Source of the DNA: Oxytricha trifallax | Lineage: Eukaryota; Ciliophora; Spirotrichea; Sporadotrichida; Oxytrichidae | Direction: 5' to 3' | Assembly: GCA_000711775.1 (NCBI GenBank) | Contig: ARYC01017120.1 | Span: forward strand, 23,683-87,682 | Length of the DNA stretch: 64,000 bases | Part shown: positions 13,501 to 25,900 of the stretch, piece after piece | Numbering within the stretch: the stretch's first letter is position 1 | Layout: every line of letters starts with the position of its first letter | Notes under the pieces: generated by a model | Databases searched by the model: none | Told to the model about the DNA's origin: nothing | Seen by the model: the letters and a program-made list of their open reading frames with translations, nothing else | Made by a program: the position numbers and the translations under genes

Positions 13501-14089
13501 TTTCTTAACTTTGATAGTTTTGCATCATTTCCATTTTGGTTTAAGCCTCAGAGGGTGTCAAAATATTTTACTAATTTTTATGACTTTTGTTTATGATTTA
13601 TGAGCTATGAACAGTTGAATTATGATTGATATGTTTATTAGATGGTGATTGAGTTGCTTGATTTACAAATTGCTTTTATGTATTATTCATAAGAATTTAA
13701 CCCTTAATCGGTGATTATGTGTTATGTAGAGATTATTTCTGATCTTGCAAGAAAACATTGGGATTAAAAGTGTGATCAAAAGTAACTTAATTCACTCCAT
13801 TTTGAGATACCTGTTGCATGTTGCTGTTCCTATTAAAACTTTAATTGTTTTGCACAGGTGGCAATTAAGCCAACCTAACATTTTTTAATTATTAAACGTT
13901 TTATTGACTACCCTAAGGGTGGTTGTGATATAGATGATTGTGATTTTTCTCCATTAACTTTTGATGGTTTTAATCTGAATAGTAGTACTTCTCAAAGTCT
14001 TTATTTTTATTAAAATTTAAATATATTTATAAATAATTAAAACGTATAGTATTAACTACAAAATTATATTTAAAAATCTTAGTTATCAT
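10525..14089 (-). CDS. Asn/Gln-rich protein with a C-terminal coiled-coil/helical region
   Basis: No family is recognised. The likely start is MITK at 14089, joined through a TTT pointer to FEKYYYSDQ. A long low-complexity N-terminal half rich in N, Q, S and H (12740-13990) follows. A charged helical half comes after it: YKKYQAEQKFKQAQENVANLK at about 11960-12030 (key features K/Q/E heptads), KKKARTYNQPEMLQEFHDRAK at about 11660-11740, RIFEHYEEVNRPNVIKLLLRCK at about 11420-11520, and an EELEEEIDRLR-type segment near 10850. The end is TGA at 10525-10527. A GT-AG intron lies near 11780-11828. Several IESs separate MDSs; a CAC pointer (about 10650-10790) is clean. One IES contains the G8 element at 12175-12685. 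The function is unknown. Confidence 0.7.
12175..12685. mobile_element. G8-ended inverted-repeat element 1 (MITE-like)
   Basis: The element begins with eight G and ends with eight C (12175-12182 and 12678-12685). Each end carries two copies of the iteron GGAAGTTTCCTGCACT: direct and close together at the left (12181-12218), inverted and more widely spaced at the right (about 12625-12680). The flanks TAAGTTTT (12167-12174) and TAAGATTT (12686-12693) look like an 8-bp target duplication with one mismatch. It lies between MDSs of the Asn/Gln-rich gene, so it would be lost with an IES. No transposase is inside. The architecture matches the second G8 element at 50762-51596. A plus-strand coding-like stretch (about 12310-12470) is treated separately. 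Confidence 0.7.
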
Positions 14090-14375
14090 GCTGATTTCTT
14101 CTCAAACTTTAATTGTTTTAACTGGGAACTTCCCTCCTGCGTTTATTATCTGAATTAAACATGTGATTATCGCTCTCATAATTTGGTTAATGATTGTGTT
14201 AATGGATTTAGTGACTATGATGATTATGATAATCATGATATTTTTTGAACAAAGTAAATTGTATTTTATAATTAAAAATAATAATTCATAATTCAAAATG
14301 GGGATGCAGAAGATGAGCTGTGTATTCATTAAAAATGTAAGTTACAATAAATATATTTAACATTTAATTTTTATA

Positions 14376-14515
14376 GGGGTTGCACCTGGCAAGAGCAAAA
14401 GTAGAAGCAGACTGAAGACTGACAGAGGAGCTCAAAAAATTGAGAAAAATTTACACTCATGTTGATGGTTCAAGATACGAAGGAGAATAACAAGATGACA
14501 GGCAAAAATATAGAT
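14376..14515 (+). other. Orphan coding-like fragment with one MORN-like motif
   Basis: A plus-strand reading frame gives LTEELKKLRKIY followed by DGSRYEGE, which resembles a MORN repeat. It has a TGA just upstream and no start. A second frame over its 5' part is also coding-like (KSKSRSRLKTDRG). The minus strand is less convincing. It sits between two minus-strand genes and could be a stray or inverted MDS of a gene elsewhere, or a decayed copy. One motif is weak evidence. Confidence 0.3.
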
Positions 14516-14537
14516 ATAAATTATTCATTTCTATAAT

Positions 14538-17500
14538 TCATATTTGATTTATTATAAATTAATGTTGTAACTAACTTTTTTTTCTTTAAAAAATACCATG
14601 AATCTTAATTGTTGTTATTATGATTATGATGATGTTAATGAATGTATTGATTATAATCTTACTACTACTACTATGACTGCTTATGTGCCAGATTATTCTA
14701 CCCCTTTTTCAAATAATCCTAGTTCTTCATTTTCTCTCTAAAATTAGCAATATCCTGTGGGAGGAGGTTCTTGCCCTGATAAAGCGCTAAATTACCTAAA
14801 TATTAGGGACTGTGCTTGTGCTAGCAGTATTAGCAATGATGATGAATCCTGCGTGGGCTAATAAACTAATCAAATTCATAATTAATCTGATTTCACATGA
14901 AATTATATATTCTGTGAACGTACTTCTTTGTGTAGAATTTGGGAGCTTGGTTGATCTAAGTCTGATTCATGATAAGTCGGTACTCTTTTTATCTATCGTT
15001 GCTTCTTATTTTCGATTAGTTTTGTCTTTGAGCCATGTGTTAAGAGTAATCAAAAGAAATTAAAAAGTTTTTAATTTATATATATATATATATATATATT
15101 CATTTTATTAGTAATAATGCCCTATCTAGATGATTTAATTACTAAATTTTATAATGAGAAGATATATTTTTATTTTATTTTATATTAAGAAGCAGTTTCA
15201 AGTGTTTGCTAAGTGTCGATATGTTCTCTTCTATTGTTTCCCTTAGGTGAATTATTAGCTGCATCAGATTCTTAAGAATTATAGGCAATTTTATCATGAA
15301 ACTGCTGCAGATTAATATTGTTCACTGGCTTAATTTTCATTAGAGGTTTTTGAGAATTTAACTTTATTGTAGTTTTAGAGCGATTTTCAATCGTTAATAT
15401 TTACTAATGCTAGTTTTAATACTGGTCTTAATTGTGAATTTGTATTTCAGGGAATTATTGCTGATTATAAAAAAATGAAAAAGCATTAACGCTATATTCG
15501 CTTATACAAATAAAACTCTTAATCCAGAAATTATTAATTATAAATTTGAAATCTATTAATTAATTGCTTCTATATGTATGATTAATCAAACTAGAGTTTT
15601 CCTGCAGTATTCTCAAAAAAGTCCTTTCTTAACTTAATTTTCTTCTTTCTGTGAGTCCTGTATCTATCCTCAGAGCCCACATACCCCTTAATTTAAACGT
15701 TTTCTGGGACATTATGCTAAATACTTCTACCAATTTATTATTGTTACATTTATTAATTATCTTGTGTATGGTTTTAGTTTTTTAAGTATACTGGCTGCTA
15801 TAGTGAATGTAGATTGGTATTGTTTTATTATTTTTAATTAAGAGAGTTGTAGAGGTTTTTGGATTTACTGTTGTTCAAATCGTTGTTGAAGTCTTCATCT
15901 TGTGACATTAAACCTGGTATACTTGAGTCAATTTTACTATGACTGAGAGGTTCATTGAATTTAAGTAAAAGATAAAAAATTTCATAGTTAATTTCAAGAA
16001 TTGGCACCTTTATACATTATATATTTAGCCAAATTAATCTTCTAACCAGCAAAAATCTCTTAAAAATATGCTATTAAATAATTCATTTAATGGTTCAATA
16101 GTGCTTTTATATCCACTATTACTAAACGCTTATTATTATTATTAATCCATTCCATTATTAAATTAAAACGAACTAAAAATTACGTACTAATAGTTCCCAC
16201 CCAATCTTGTTCAAATGATAAAATCTGACTTACAAAATCTAAGCTACCCACTATCGAAGCTGTATCAAACACAACCAATGATACTAATCTCTCTCAAAGA
16301 TAACTAACTCATCTATAGAAAATTATAAAACTCGGGTCTCGATACGAGACTGAGTAAGAGAGAAAAATCCTTCATTCTAAGGACATGGTACCTACTAATG
16401 AGCTTCAAAACATTTAAAGTTTTCCTAAGTAATGAAAACTTGACACAACAAGTAGCAACTGGGCACATAATTAACTTCCTTACTACATGGAAACATAAAA
16501 ATGAGAATACAGTTCAACTACTATTAATAATCGCTAAAATCTCAAAGGAAGCACACAGGCTAGCTCTTCAAAAAGAAGCAACCCTCTCGGATTGGACATA
16601 CTCAGAAACTGAGGAAAGTTACTACTCACTAGAGAACGAACCTTTCCTATACAATACCCTAAGAGAGCAAATACGTCATAGATCGGTATCTTCCAGAACA
16701 GAAAATTTTCTGACCAACACACTACAACAGAATCTGACAAATGACGTCACACTACCTAATACTAATTAATAGAGTAAGATGATATAACAGATATCATAAC
16801 TTGACCAATAAATATCTAAAGTTTAAACCAAGCTATAAAATCAAGTAAACTCAATTAACAATGTAAGTCCAACAAGCCTAAACACAATCGAGATCTAGGC
16901 TGAGAACCAAGTCTAAACATAATAGATAATACAAAAACCAGACACTATTATGATAGAATAAGAAGAAGAAAAGAAGGAGGAACAACCTCCAAGAACTTCA
17001 GTGCCCAGACAACCTCTCAAGTAATTTGTCCCCTTAGGACCACCACTTGACAAAATCCTTTCCTTTTAGGAGAAACCTAAATTCTCCATGCTACTAAAAG
17101 AAGAAGAGCTTCAAAGATACGAATAATAATTTGGTTAATACTCCCTATAACAACTAAAAAAGTACCTTATCTTCTTAAAAAACGTAGAAGACAAAAAGAA
17201 GCTCTTTACTATTAAGCAAAACAATATGAACTCTTTAATGTTCCTCAGAAGACATATAGAGCATATAGTCAGGGGAAAGGTAGGTAAACACTAAGAAGCT
17301 CACATTACAAATATCACAGAAGCAATAGAAGTATATGAAGACGATAACTACACATTCAATCCAAACAAGGAGATATACAAAGAGCTACATATGGACTTCA
17401 TAAGAGTACTAACTTTTGTGAGAAAATCACTCACCAAAACATAAGAAATGGAAGGTGGTGAAAGTGAGTATGAAGAACTACCTTACGCATACGACGACTC

Positions 17501-17664
17501 AAACTGGTAGAGCCGTCTAAATCGCTCAGAAATAGACAGTGAGAACGATTGGGAAGATTATTGAATTAACTAATTATATATAATCAAAACTATTAAAAGG
17601 GCTTGACCCTTACATGCTGCCATGCTTACTATGATCGGGGGTCCCCAGAGACCTCAATGTGATC

Positions 17665-17696
<32 letters not shown>

Positions 17697-18576
17697 CCAT
17701 TCCATTTCCACTCACATCCAACTGGAAATACTTAGCAATTTTATCGTTTTCATTCTTCTCAAATTTATAATTAAGATTTCGCATTTAATTCAGCTATTTC
17801 TTGAGAATTGTGTGAATGAGAAATTCCTTCTCAGCTGCTTCTTTTGATTGGGCATGCGTGAAGTCTTGGTGATTTCTTGGCAGAGATTTGTATGTCTGTT
17901 TTTAAGTTTTACTACTATAAATAAACAATTATTAATGTATAAATGAATGGTTGGAGGTCTTATAAATTTCATTTAATAAAATGTTCTAAAATTTCCATAT
18001 ATATTTATAATAAATTCATCGAATATATTATACTTTTAAGCTGATTTATTTATATTTGGGAACTTCATTTCTAAGCTATTTTATTAGTTTTATATGTTTA
18101 GATCATCAATGCTTTAAATTATAAATTTCTGAGAACTTATATATTTATTGGATTTATAGTATTGATGTGATGTTAATAAAAAAGTAAAAATATTATCTTT
18201 ATATAATATAATCTTAGGACAAAACCTATAATTATATCAAGACTTTAGTACAAAAATTTATTTATATTCTATAAATAATTTGTTTTTACAATTAAAAGAG
18301 CAAAAAAATAAAAATTTATAAAATGTTTAATTTTTTGAAATATTTTCACTATACTCTAATAAAATATATAAATAAAATTAATAATTTTATAAGTATTTTA
18401 TAAATGCCTGGCTACTGGTGCTTCTACTTATGATTAGTATTAGAAACTTATCTGATGTTATTCTACTAGGGACTCCCCTATATATTATTATTGTAGTAAC
18501 TAGTTCTCTAGCTCATTTCATTTATGGGACTCATTACCCCCTCGTAATTAGTGATTTTTCTGGGTTTTTAGTCCAT
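14538..18576 (-). CDS. Asn/Gln-rich protein, interrupted by a retroelement
   Basis: The start is MDQKPRKITNYEG at 18576. Other MDSs lie at about 17700-17930 (helical, EAAEKEFLIHTILKKQ), 15960-16156, 15510-15950 and 15190-15440 (N/Q-rich), and 14590-15050, which has an HHHCQYCQHKH cluster. The likely stop is TGA at 14538-14540. The coding sequence runs through GNGMDQQQQ at both 17694-17706 and 16144-16156; these two copies flank a 1.5-kb retroelement and share the same reading phase, so the insertion split an open frame. An AAT pointer lies near 15960-16020. At about 14875-14905 an in-frame TGA sits in a 21-nt stretch that an AAT pointer would remove. No family is recognised. The order of the 3' MDSs is inferred from composition and frame only. 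Confidence 0.65.
16144..17706 (+). mobile_element. Retroelement with poly-(TTA) tail and target-site duplication, single ORF
   Basis: A 1.5-kb insert is flanked by identical AATCCATTCCATT copies (16144-16156 and 17694-17706), each preceded by TTA repeats. The 3' end has the word GGCTTGACCCT, then GATCGGGGGTCC and CAGAGACCTCAATGTGATC, followed by (TTA)n. A long direct repeat plus a simple-repeat tail at only one end points to target-primed insertion, as for LINE/SINE elements. One ORF (16398-17564) and no reverse transcriptase are present, so it would need an enzyme supplied in trans. A second element at 22455-24035 shares the 3' end. It interrupts the opposite-strand Asn/Gln-rich gene. Confidence 0.75.
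16398..17564 (+). CDS. Retroelement ORF, charged low-complexity protein of 388 residues
   Basis: The ORF is open for 389 codons when TAA/TAG are glutamine and ends in TGA at 17562-17564. The frame stays open for some way before the ATG at 16398, so the true start could be earlier. The middle is Gln/Glu-rich; the C-terminal half has helical charged stretches and the tail is acidic (SENDWEDY). No reverse transcriptase, endonuclease, zinc knuckle or other domain is recognisable. Given its place just before the 3' tail, it may be an ORF1-type RNA-binding protein, but that is inference from position only. Intactness suggests a recent insertion. Confidence 0.7.
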
Positions 18577-19985
18577 TTTGCTACTATAAAAAAGAGGTTA
18601 GGATTTTAGAAGTATAATTAAATCTTTATTGAGAGATATAATATATTTGGATTTACAAAAGAAATATTATAAAGATAGTAATGACTATACTTTCGTATAG
18701 AATAATTCCTTACTTTGTATATTGCTGTAGATCTTGCTAAGAATATGGATTTTGTTTGAAAAATATAATAATAAATCATTATTTTATATTTATGTACTTA
18801 TGCTGTGAATAAATTTCTATTTAAAAAAGAATAAAATTATTATTAATTATTTGTTAGTTAAGGTGCTATTAATAATCCATTAAATTTTAATAATATTAAT
18901 TCTCGATTATATATTTATTCTTTTTAACTAGTTTTTTTATCTCAAAATTTAACATAATAAGGGAATAAATCATATTTATTTTTTGTTTGGTAATAAATAA
19001 TTTATTTTTATTAAAATTAATTAAATTCAACAAAATTTGTTTCACTTAATACTCCAAAATCAACGTGATAATCAGGTTTATATAGAAAATATAAACAAAT
19101 TACTTGTAAACATATATTTGTTACTTATATAATTAGCATCTTTTTAGTGAATTGTAAATAGTATAAATTGCTCATGATTTTAATAATTTATTGGGTATTT
19201 GTAAAATCATTTTTATCTAATAAAATATTATTAAAAATTAAATTAAATAAATGGAAATATTAATGTTTTTATATTCAAATGCCCCCTAAAAATTTATAAT
19301 TCTAAAAGTAATATAGAAGGAATAAAATAAATATGAGAAAAGAATAATAATTATTTAATAAAAAGTCTATGGAAAATTATTTACAAATATGATGATCGAA
19401 ATTGGATTATTTCATAACCAAAATATATTTTATTGACTAAAAATAATTTGTTTTATTTTTACCTGCGGGTTCAACAATTTTACTTGTCTCTTATCAGACT
19501 TAATAAAATTATTAAATTTAATATAAGGTAAATTAATTCTAAAATGTAGATGAATTCAGATTAAATCAATTTAATTAAACATTCTAATCATAAAATGGTG
19601 TATTTTTTCAACTTAAATTGATATTTTATTTGATTAAATTCTCAAATTTAATTCTACAATAATGAACAATACACTTTGCTAACGTCTTTTTCTGTTTTAA
19701 ATAAAAACAACAACATTTATTTCTTTATTTTTCAAATTTTTAATATTAATTACTAATAAAATTTCATTTATCTTGTTATAATAAAAATAAAAAGACAATT
19801 AATTATGTTTATTCTGTAAAGACATATTGTATATTGTTCCATAATAATATCTCTGTACTTAAATTCAAGTGTTCTTGCTTATAAGTGCTACCAGGGTAAT
19901 GTTATTGTTAAAATTATTTATTAAATTCAATTTTTAAATTAAAATTATTAAAAATTAGTTTTTATTAAAGAAAATAAATATATAT
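18577..19985. other. AT-rich non-coding stretch between divergent genes
   Basis: About 1.4 kb of A/T-rich DNA between the first MDS of the minus-strand Asn/Gln-rich gene and the first clear MDS of the giant membrane-protein gene. A short coding-like piece around 19865-19900 (SSVLAYKCYQG on the plus strand) could be a small MDS carrying part of a signal peptide, but it cannot be placed. Otherwise nothing is recognisable. Confidence 0.4.
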
Positions 19986-22900
19986 ATATATATATATAAT
20001 TACAATCACACAAGTGGAGGAACTGAGAACTAATATGATAAATTTTTTGACGTTGATTTCCATGCTTCTACTGATCAATAAATTATATATATTAATTTTA
20101 TCAAGCCGCTTCTTGTGGTTATACTTCAAACACATTAATTTATGTTTATTATAGTATTTCTATTTTAAAACTATCTAAAATTTCCAGAAGATTCATGAGT
20201 ATTTAATGCATTCTAGCATTATATAAAAAACAATATTATTAATATTTAAAACAGCAACTCAGAGTTTAGTTTTAGCACATAGTATGTTGATAGAAGGCCT
20301 ATGATAGCAAAATATGATCTCAATGTGAATTATAGGTAAATTATTTTTATTATTATTTTTTTTAAATTGTTAAGTCAATTATATAATTAATTATCACTGG
20401 CGAAAAGCTTATAGTACCCAACTTAACATATAGTTATTTTATAAATCGTTAATTAAACTTATTATAATTTAAAAAAAGGCATTTTAAAGATAAAATAAAT
20501 ATAGTTATCTGGAGCCATAAATCATTGCAAATTTTCTTAAAGTGGGAATTTTATTGTGGCCAATATGTTTACTGGGTAGTTTTATTACAACACAGATGGG
20601 CTCCTGATCGTTAAAATAAAAGCATAAATTTGTTAAATATTTTATTATAGTTTAATAAAAATAGATTCCTAAATAATAAAATGAAATTAATATAATTAAA
20701 CTATTTATTATAATGCAACAGATGGTACAGCAATAAGAGCTATTTATGTAAGTGGTGACTTTGTAATCAGAAAAATTAGTATTTTATTATATCTTAATTT
20801 TAAACTAAAATAAATTATTAATTGATTGATTTAAGTGTATAATTATATTGAACAGTCTAGTCAACCTTCTATCAATCTTCAATGATAATGCTTAAAGATG
20901 ATAAAACAATATTATTATTCCAATAATATCTAGTTACTAAGAAAAAATAGAATTTATTTGAATAAATTAATAAAATAAAATATTGAGGCTTCTGAGTGAA
21001 GGACATGATCGACTTATTTTAATGAAAATTGATTATACAAACTTAGCCATTAAACAGAGCCCTGTAATCTAGAAATATTTCAGTTCTAATTTCAGGCAGT
21101 AATCTAGAGCATTTCAAAAAATATTTTTTTTTTATATATTTTATTTTTTCCATTAAAATTCAAAAATTATGATTCATATTTAGAGCATTAGCACTGAGTT
21201 TGGATGATAAGTACTATATATAAGTTTTTTTAAAGATAAATTATTTTTTAAAATATAAGCATAATATATAGTAAAATTTACTTAAAATAGTACCTGTATA
21301 TTGGCTATACCGCACTACAAGAATCACCTTATAGAACAGGAGCTTTTAAAATAAAAACATCTGATTTTTCATATGTTTGGGACAAATTCGTCGAAATTCA
21401 AAATATATACACAAACTACAGAAAAATTGGATAATTATTAATTTGTTATTTTTAAATTTACTGTGTTCAAAAGAATTTCTAAAATTAATATAAACTTTTG
21501 GGCTACAACAAATGTTATAGATTTAACATATGAGAAAAGCACAGACACCTAGCATATACTTACATGTCATGGAGATCTGCAAAGTTGGTAATAAATTTAG
21601 AATAAATATCATCATCATTAAATTTTACTTTTTACTATATTTTCAATGTGTATTATATAAATTTATAAGAGTTATTTTTTATATCAATAATCTTAAATAG
21701 TGAGTTAATTAAAATAACTTGGTACATGCATCATGTTTCAGTTACCTATTATAAAGAATCAAGGTATTAATAGTATTAAAAATAAAGAAATTGTTAAAAA
21801 CTTGCATTTTAAATAATTTAATTAAATTTTCTAATACCTCTCTATTGTTCAAATTTAAGAGCAGAAATTAACTTGACTTATTTTTGTAACAGAGTTTCTT
21901 ATAAAAATAATTTTAGAATGAAATTCTTGAATTATTTTATTTGACAAATTGAATTTTCCAATATTTTTTTATAAGTTAAACACTGTAGTTAAATAAGAAA
22001 TAGTCGAAATTAATTATTGAAATACTAAAATTATTTTTTATGCGCATAAAATATAAATTAATTGATAAATTATAAATCCCACTGTAATTATTACATATAA
22101 TTAAAAGCTATTCAACAGGAGGAACACAGCCTACAGTCAGAAAGGTTTGGTTAGTTAACAGCTATCTTCAGTATTTTGGCATGGCCGCTAACTAAGAATA
22201 ATTATTACTATATTTTTTAATTAAATTTATTAATTTTTAAGTAGCCCTGACTAAAAAATTATTATTTATTATTAATAAAGATTGTGTTGATGTAAAAATG
22301 TTTGAAACAGAGAAGAGGTTTATGATTTTAGTTGCAGCGCCTGGTGATTATAAAATAAATCACTTTAAATAATCTAAATTAGAGTTATTTTCAAATTTTA
22401 CATATTTAACTATTTTGGCAAGAAATCATTATAGTTATTGAGTGGGTATAATATATAATAATAATAATAATATAATGATAATAAGATCACATTGAGGTCT
22501 CTGAGGACCGCCGATCGTTTATATATGGTAATATATTAGGGTCAAGCCATTTTAGATTTAGAGTGCCTGTCAATTGCGACACTAATTTCTTCTACTCTCT
22601 GCTCCTGACTTGCTTCATTTCCTCTTATTCTTGATGATGATTTTGGTCTTTTTTGATTTAACATTCTTTACGGGTATCGTTCTACTAATTAACTGTTGGA
22701 GTATTAACTTAACGCTATTGTTGAATAAAATTTTTTCCAAAGAATTTTCGAGTGACTTGGTCTATCTATTATTTATCACATATCTTATGATAGTACAACT
22801 AATTTTGTTTTAGTTTTTCATCTTTCGAATTTTAAAATCATCTTGGCTTGATCCTTAATTTAAGTTTGATAATTAGTTTTTATTATAAAAAATTTATAAG

Positions 22901-25900
22901 CTTTCTTTCTTATTCTTTATTTCTGATGTGGATCTGGTCAAGTTGTCGACTTCTAAATCATTTCTGATGGTAGTCTCTAGCAGAACTTATGGTTTCTGCA
23001 AATTCTCTGGCACTTTGGATTCAACTCTTGTTTAGTCATTGATGAGTTCATTCTGTGACTGGAGTGTTTATCCAATAATTTGAGTTTTCGCTTCTAATTT
23101 TCATACTTATATTTTATATTATATTTGTTTGGTAAAAATATTTTAAGGTTAGAAGTCTTTGATCCTCCTGTTTAGTATTGGAAGTGCTTCATCCATTTTT
23201 ACGATGTTTTTTCCTATTAAGTAGTGAAAACTGGGGAAAAAGTGAAACTTTAGAAAATGGGGTTTTGTTGGTCGGGTTTCTGGGTTTTGTGATTATCTCA
23301 AATTTAAGAGATACTCAAGCCTGGTTTAAATAATTCATTCCATGTAAATGGTTTAGGAGATTATTAATTGATAAGTTTTCCCCATAAGTCAATTTAAGGC
23401 AATACTTTTTTGTGTTAAAAATAAAGATTTGTATGTAGCCTTAGGTGTAAATATATTTTTATTAGAAATTAAGACTTTGAATTCCTGAAAGTTAGCCTTA
23501 GGTGTTTAGTTATTAAATAGGGAGACCTTTTATTTTTGAGGTTAACTAAACCTATGAATGTATGTCTGATAGAAAAGACTCTGTTTCTAGTCATTTTACA
23601 AAAGACTTGTATATTTCTCTTTGTCTGGCTAATAAAAAGAAAAAGGAGTATAAATGTGCTCTTCTTGTTATTTCGAATATTATTTTCCTTTTAGCGTTCT
23701 TCTTTGTATTTTTGCCTCAATAGTTTTAATGAAGCGAGACGAGAAATAGTCTGTCATATTAGGTTCATCTAGTGAACAAGATAAAAGATTCTTTCTTGAT
23801 AATTGAGATCGATATTTAAGAGTCACATTGTAAAAAATTCTGCTATTTTTTCTTAGAACTCATCATTAAAATATGAGAAGTAATAATCCCTCGTCTTTTT
23901 CAAGATTTAAATCACCGCTGTTGGTGAAATGATGGGAGTAGTTTTAGTTGACTTATCGTTAAGTAGGAAAGTTTCTCATTATCGTGTTATCGTCACTAAT
24001 CATGTAGGTGCAACCCATTAATTTATTAAGTTAATAATATAATATATAGTTAATAATTTAATTTTTTAATTATAAAATAGAGAAAGTTATTTAATATTTT
24101 ATTGGTTAATTCTAAATGTAAATCCAATTTCTTTAAATTATTGTTTTAATTTTAATATGTGATGATCTGTATAGTTACTACTAATCATTATCAATAAATG
24201 ATGATCCGAACACAAATGTATTGACTCACAGGCTGATCAATAACGTCAACAACTACTTAATTACAAATTTATATGAATATTTAATTGGAAGTATTAATTT
24301 ATTTGATAAAATCATAATAACTTTGGAGTTGTAGTATAAGCAGCTAAAATGATAAGTGAAAGTCGATTCTTAGCTGCTGGGTTCTTAGGTTCAGTGTAAG
24401 GCAACTATTATTTAATCCTCTAAATTATTATTAGATAATTTGTTCATATATTTATTTATGGCATTGAATTAAATAGTATTTTATTATTTATCAATTATTC
24501 AAATATAAAATCGAACAGGAAAATATATTATTGTGTATCATGATTATATTAGTCTGCAATTCACTTATTAATTGATAAAGTTTAACAAATACTAATATTT
24601 ATTGTAAAATCTATTAAAATTCACAAATTAAATGACAATTTATTATAAAATTTTAAATTAGATTTATATTATACATATAATTTATTAACTTTCCCTGCTT
24701 ATTTATAAATAGTGCTTTAATTATTTAAAGCATATAATTAAACTTTACTGAAATATATCCGAATTTTATTAAAAAATAGAGCTTTTTTATAAAATATAAA
24801 AATAAAAATATAATAATATTTCGCCAAAATTCAAAATACTTTTCTCTGAAATTAATAAATAAGTGAATATTAGAGTTTATTCGTAATTTAAATAAACAAA
24901 TTAATTGAAATTTTAAAAAAAATTCTCTCTTATAATTAAATAAATTTTATTATTTATGAAGAAGAAATGTAAATTTCTTTTTTCAATAATAAAATAGTAT
25001 TCCATTAGGAGAATCTGGTGTTTTGATTACTAGTGGGCAATCACTCACACATTTCCCTGGCCAGATTATTTTGAACCTCAGGAATATGTGTCTCCATATA
25101 TGGGAATGCAAGCATTTGATTTATTTACAGAATCAACATCTGACTTTAACCACATGAAAAATATTTATGATTAATATAGCATTTTATTATAGGTTAAATA
25201 CTAAATAAATAAAAGAATTGTATCCAAATTTTCATTATTTTATAATTTATATGAGGTTAACTGGGAACACCACATACTATAACTTATCACACTTTTAATT
25301 TAAATAAAAGTATTTTAGAATATATTTAAATTATAGCTATTCCTTGCAAAAGTAACAACTCTCTCCGTTTTAGATACGACTTTTCCACCAAACAACATGT
25401 ATGATAATTATAAATTAGGTAATATTACTTTTCAATATACTCCCAAAAAATATGAGCTTTACAACTACACAATCATAAAAGTTTTTTAATCAAATAAATA
25501 TAAATGCCTTTTTTATTAATCATGCTTTATATATATTTAGGGATATAATACATCAATCTAAGTATACTATTTTATTGAATAGGAGACCCTAAAATAACCA
25601 TTCCAATTGCAATTAACTTTTAAAACAAATAAGGTGCTTGTGTGTTCACATAGAGTGAATTCAAAATTGAAGTCACAATTGAGCCAACTTTAGACTTGAA
25701 CAGGTATGTTACATTGAATTATGCAAGTTTTTCGTTATACTCTCATCATTTGAATATATCTGGGGAGTACACTCACAAAAATAAATTGTTATAGATAATC
25801 AGCTTTTCGTTCAATAGATAAGTTTACAAATTTGCTAAATGACTTTATATTTAAAAAGGTTACTAAAAATATATAATTTAACTGTCACAATAAAGGCAAC

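Noticed and set aside
15190-15960. Plus-strand open frames with Cys/Phe-rich product, first taken for a LINE fragment
   Set aside because: The minus frame is N/Q/K-rich and joins flanking MDSs across the retroelement duplication.
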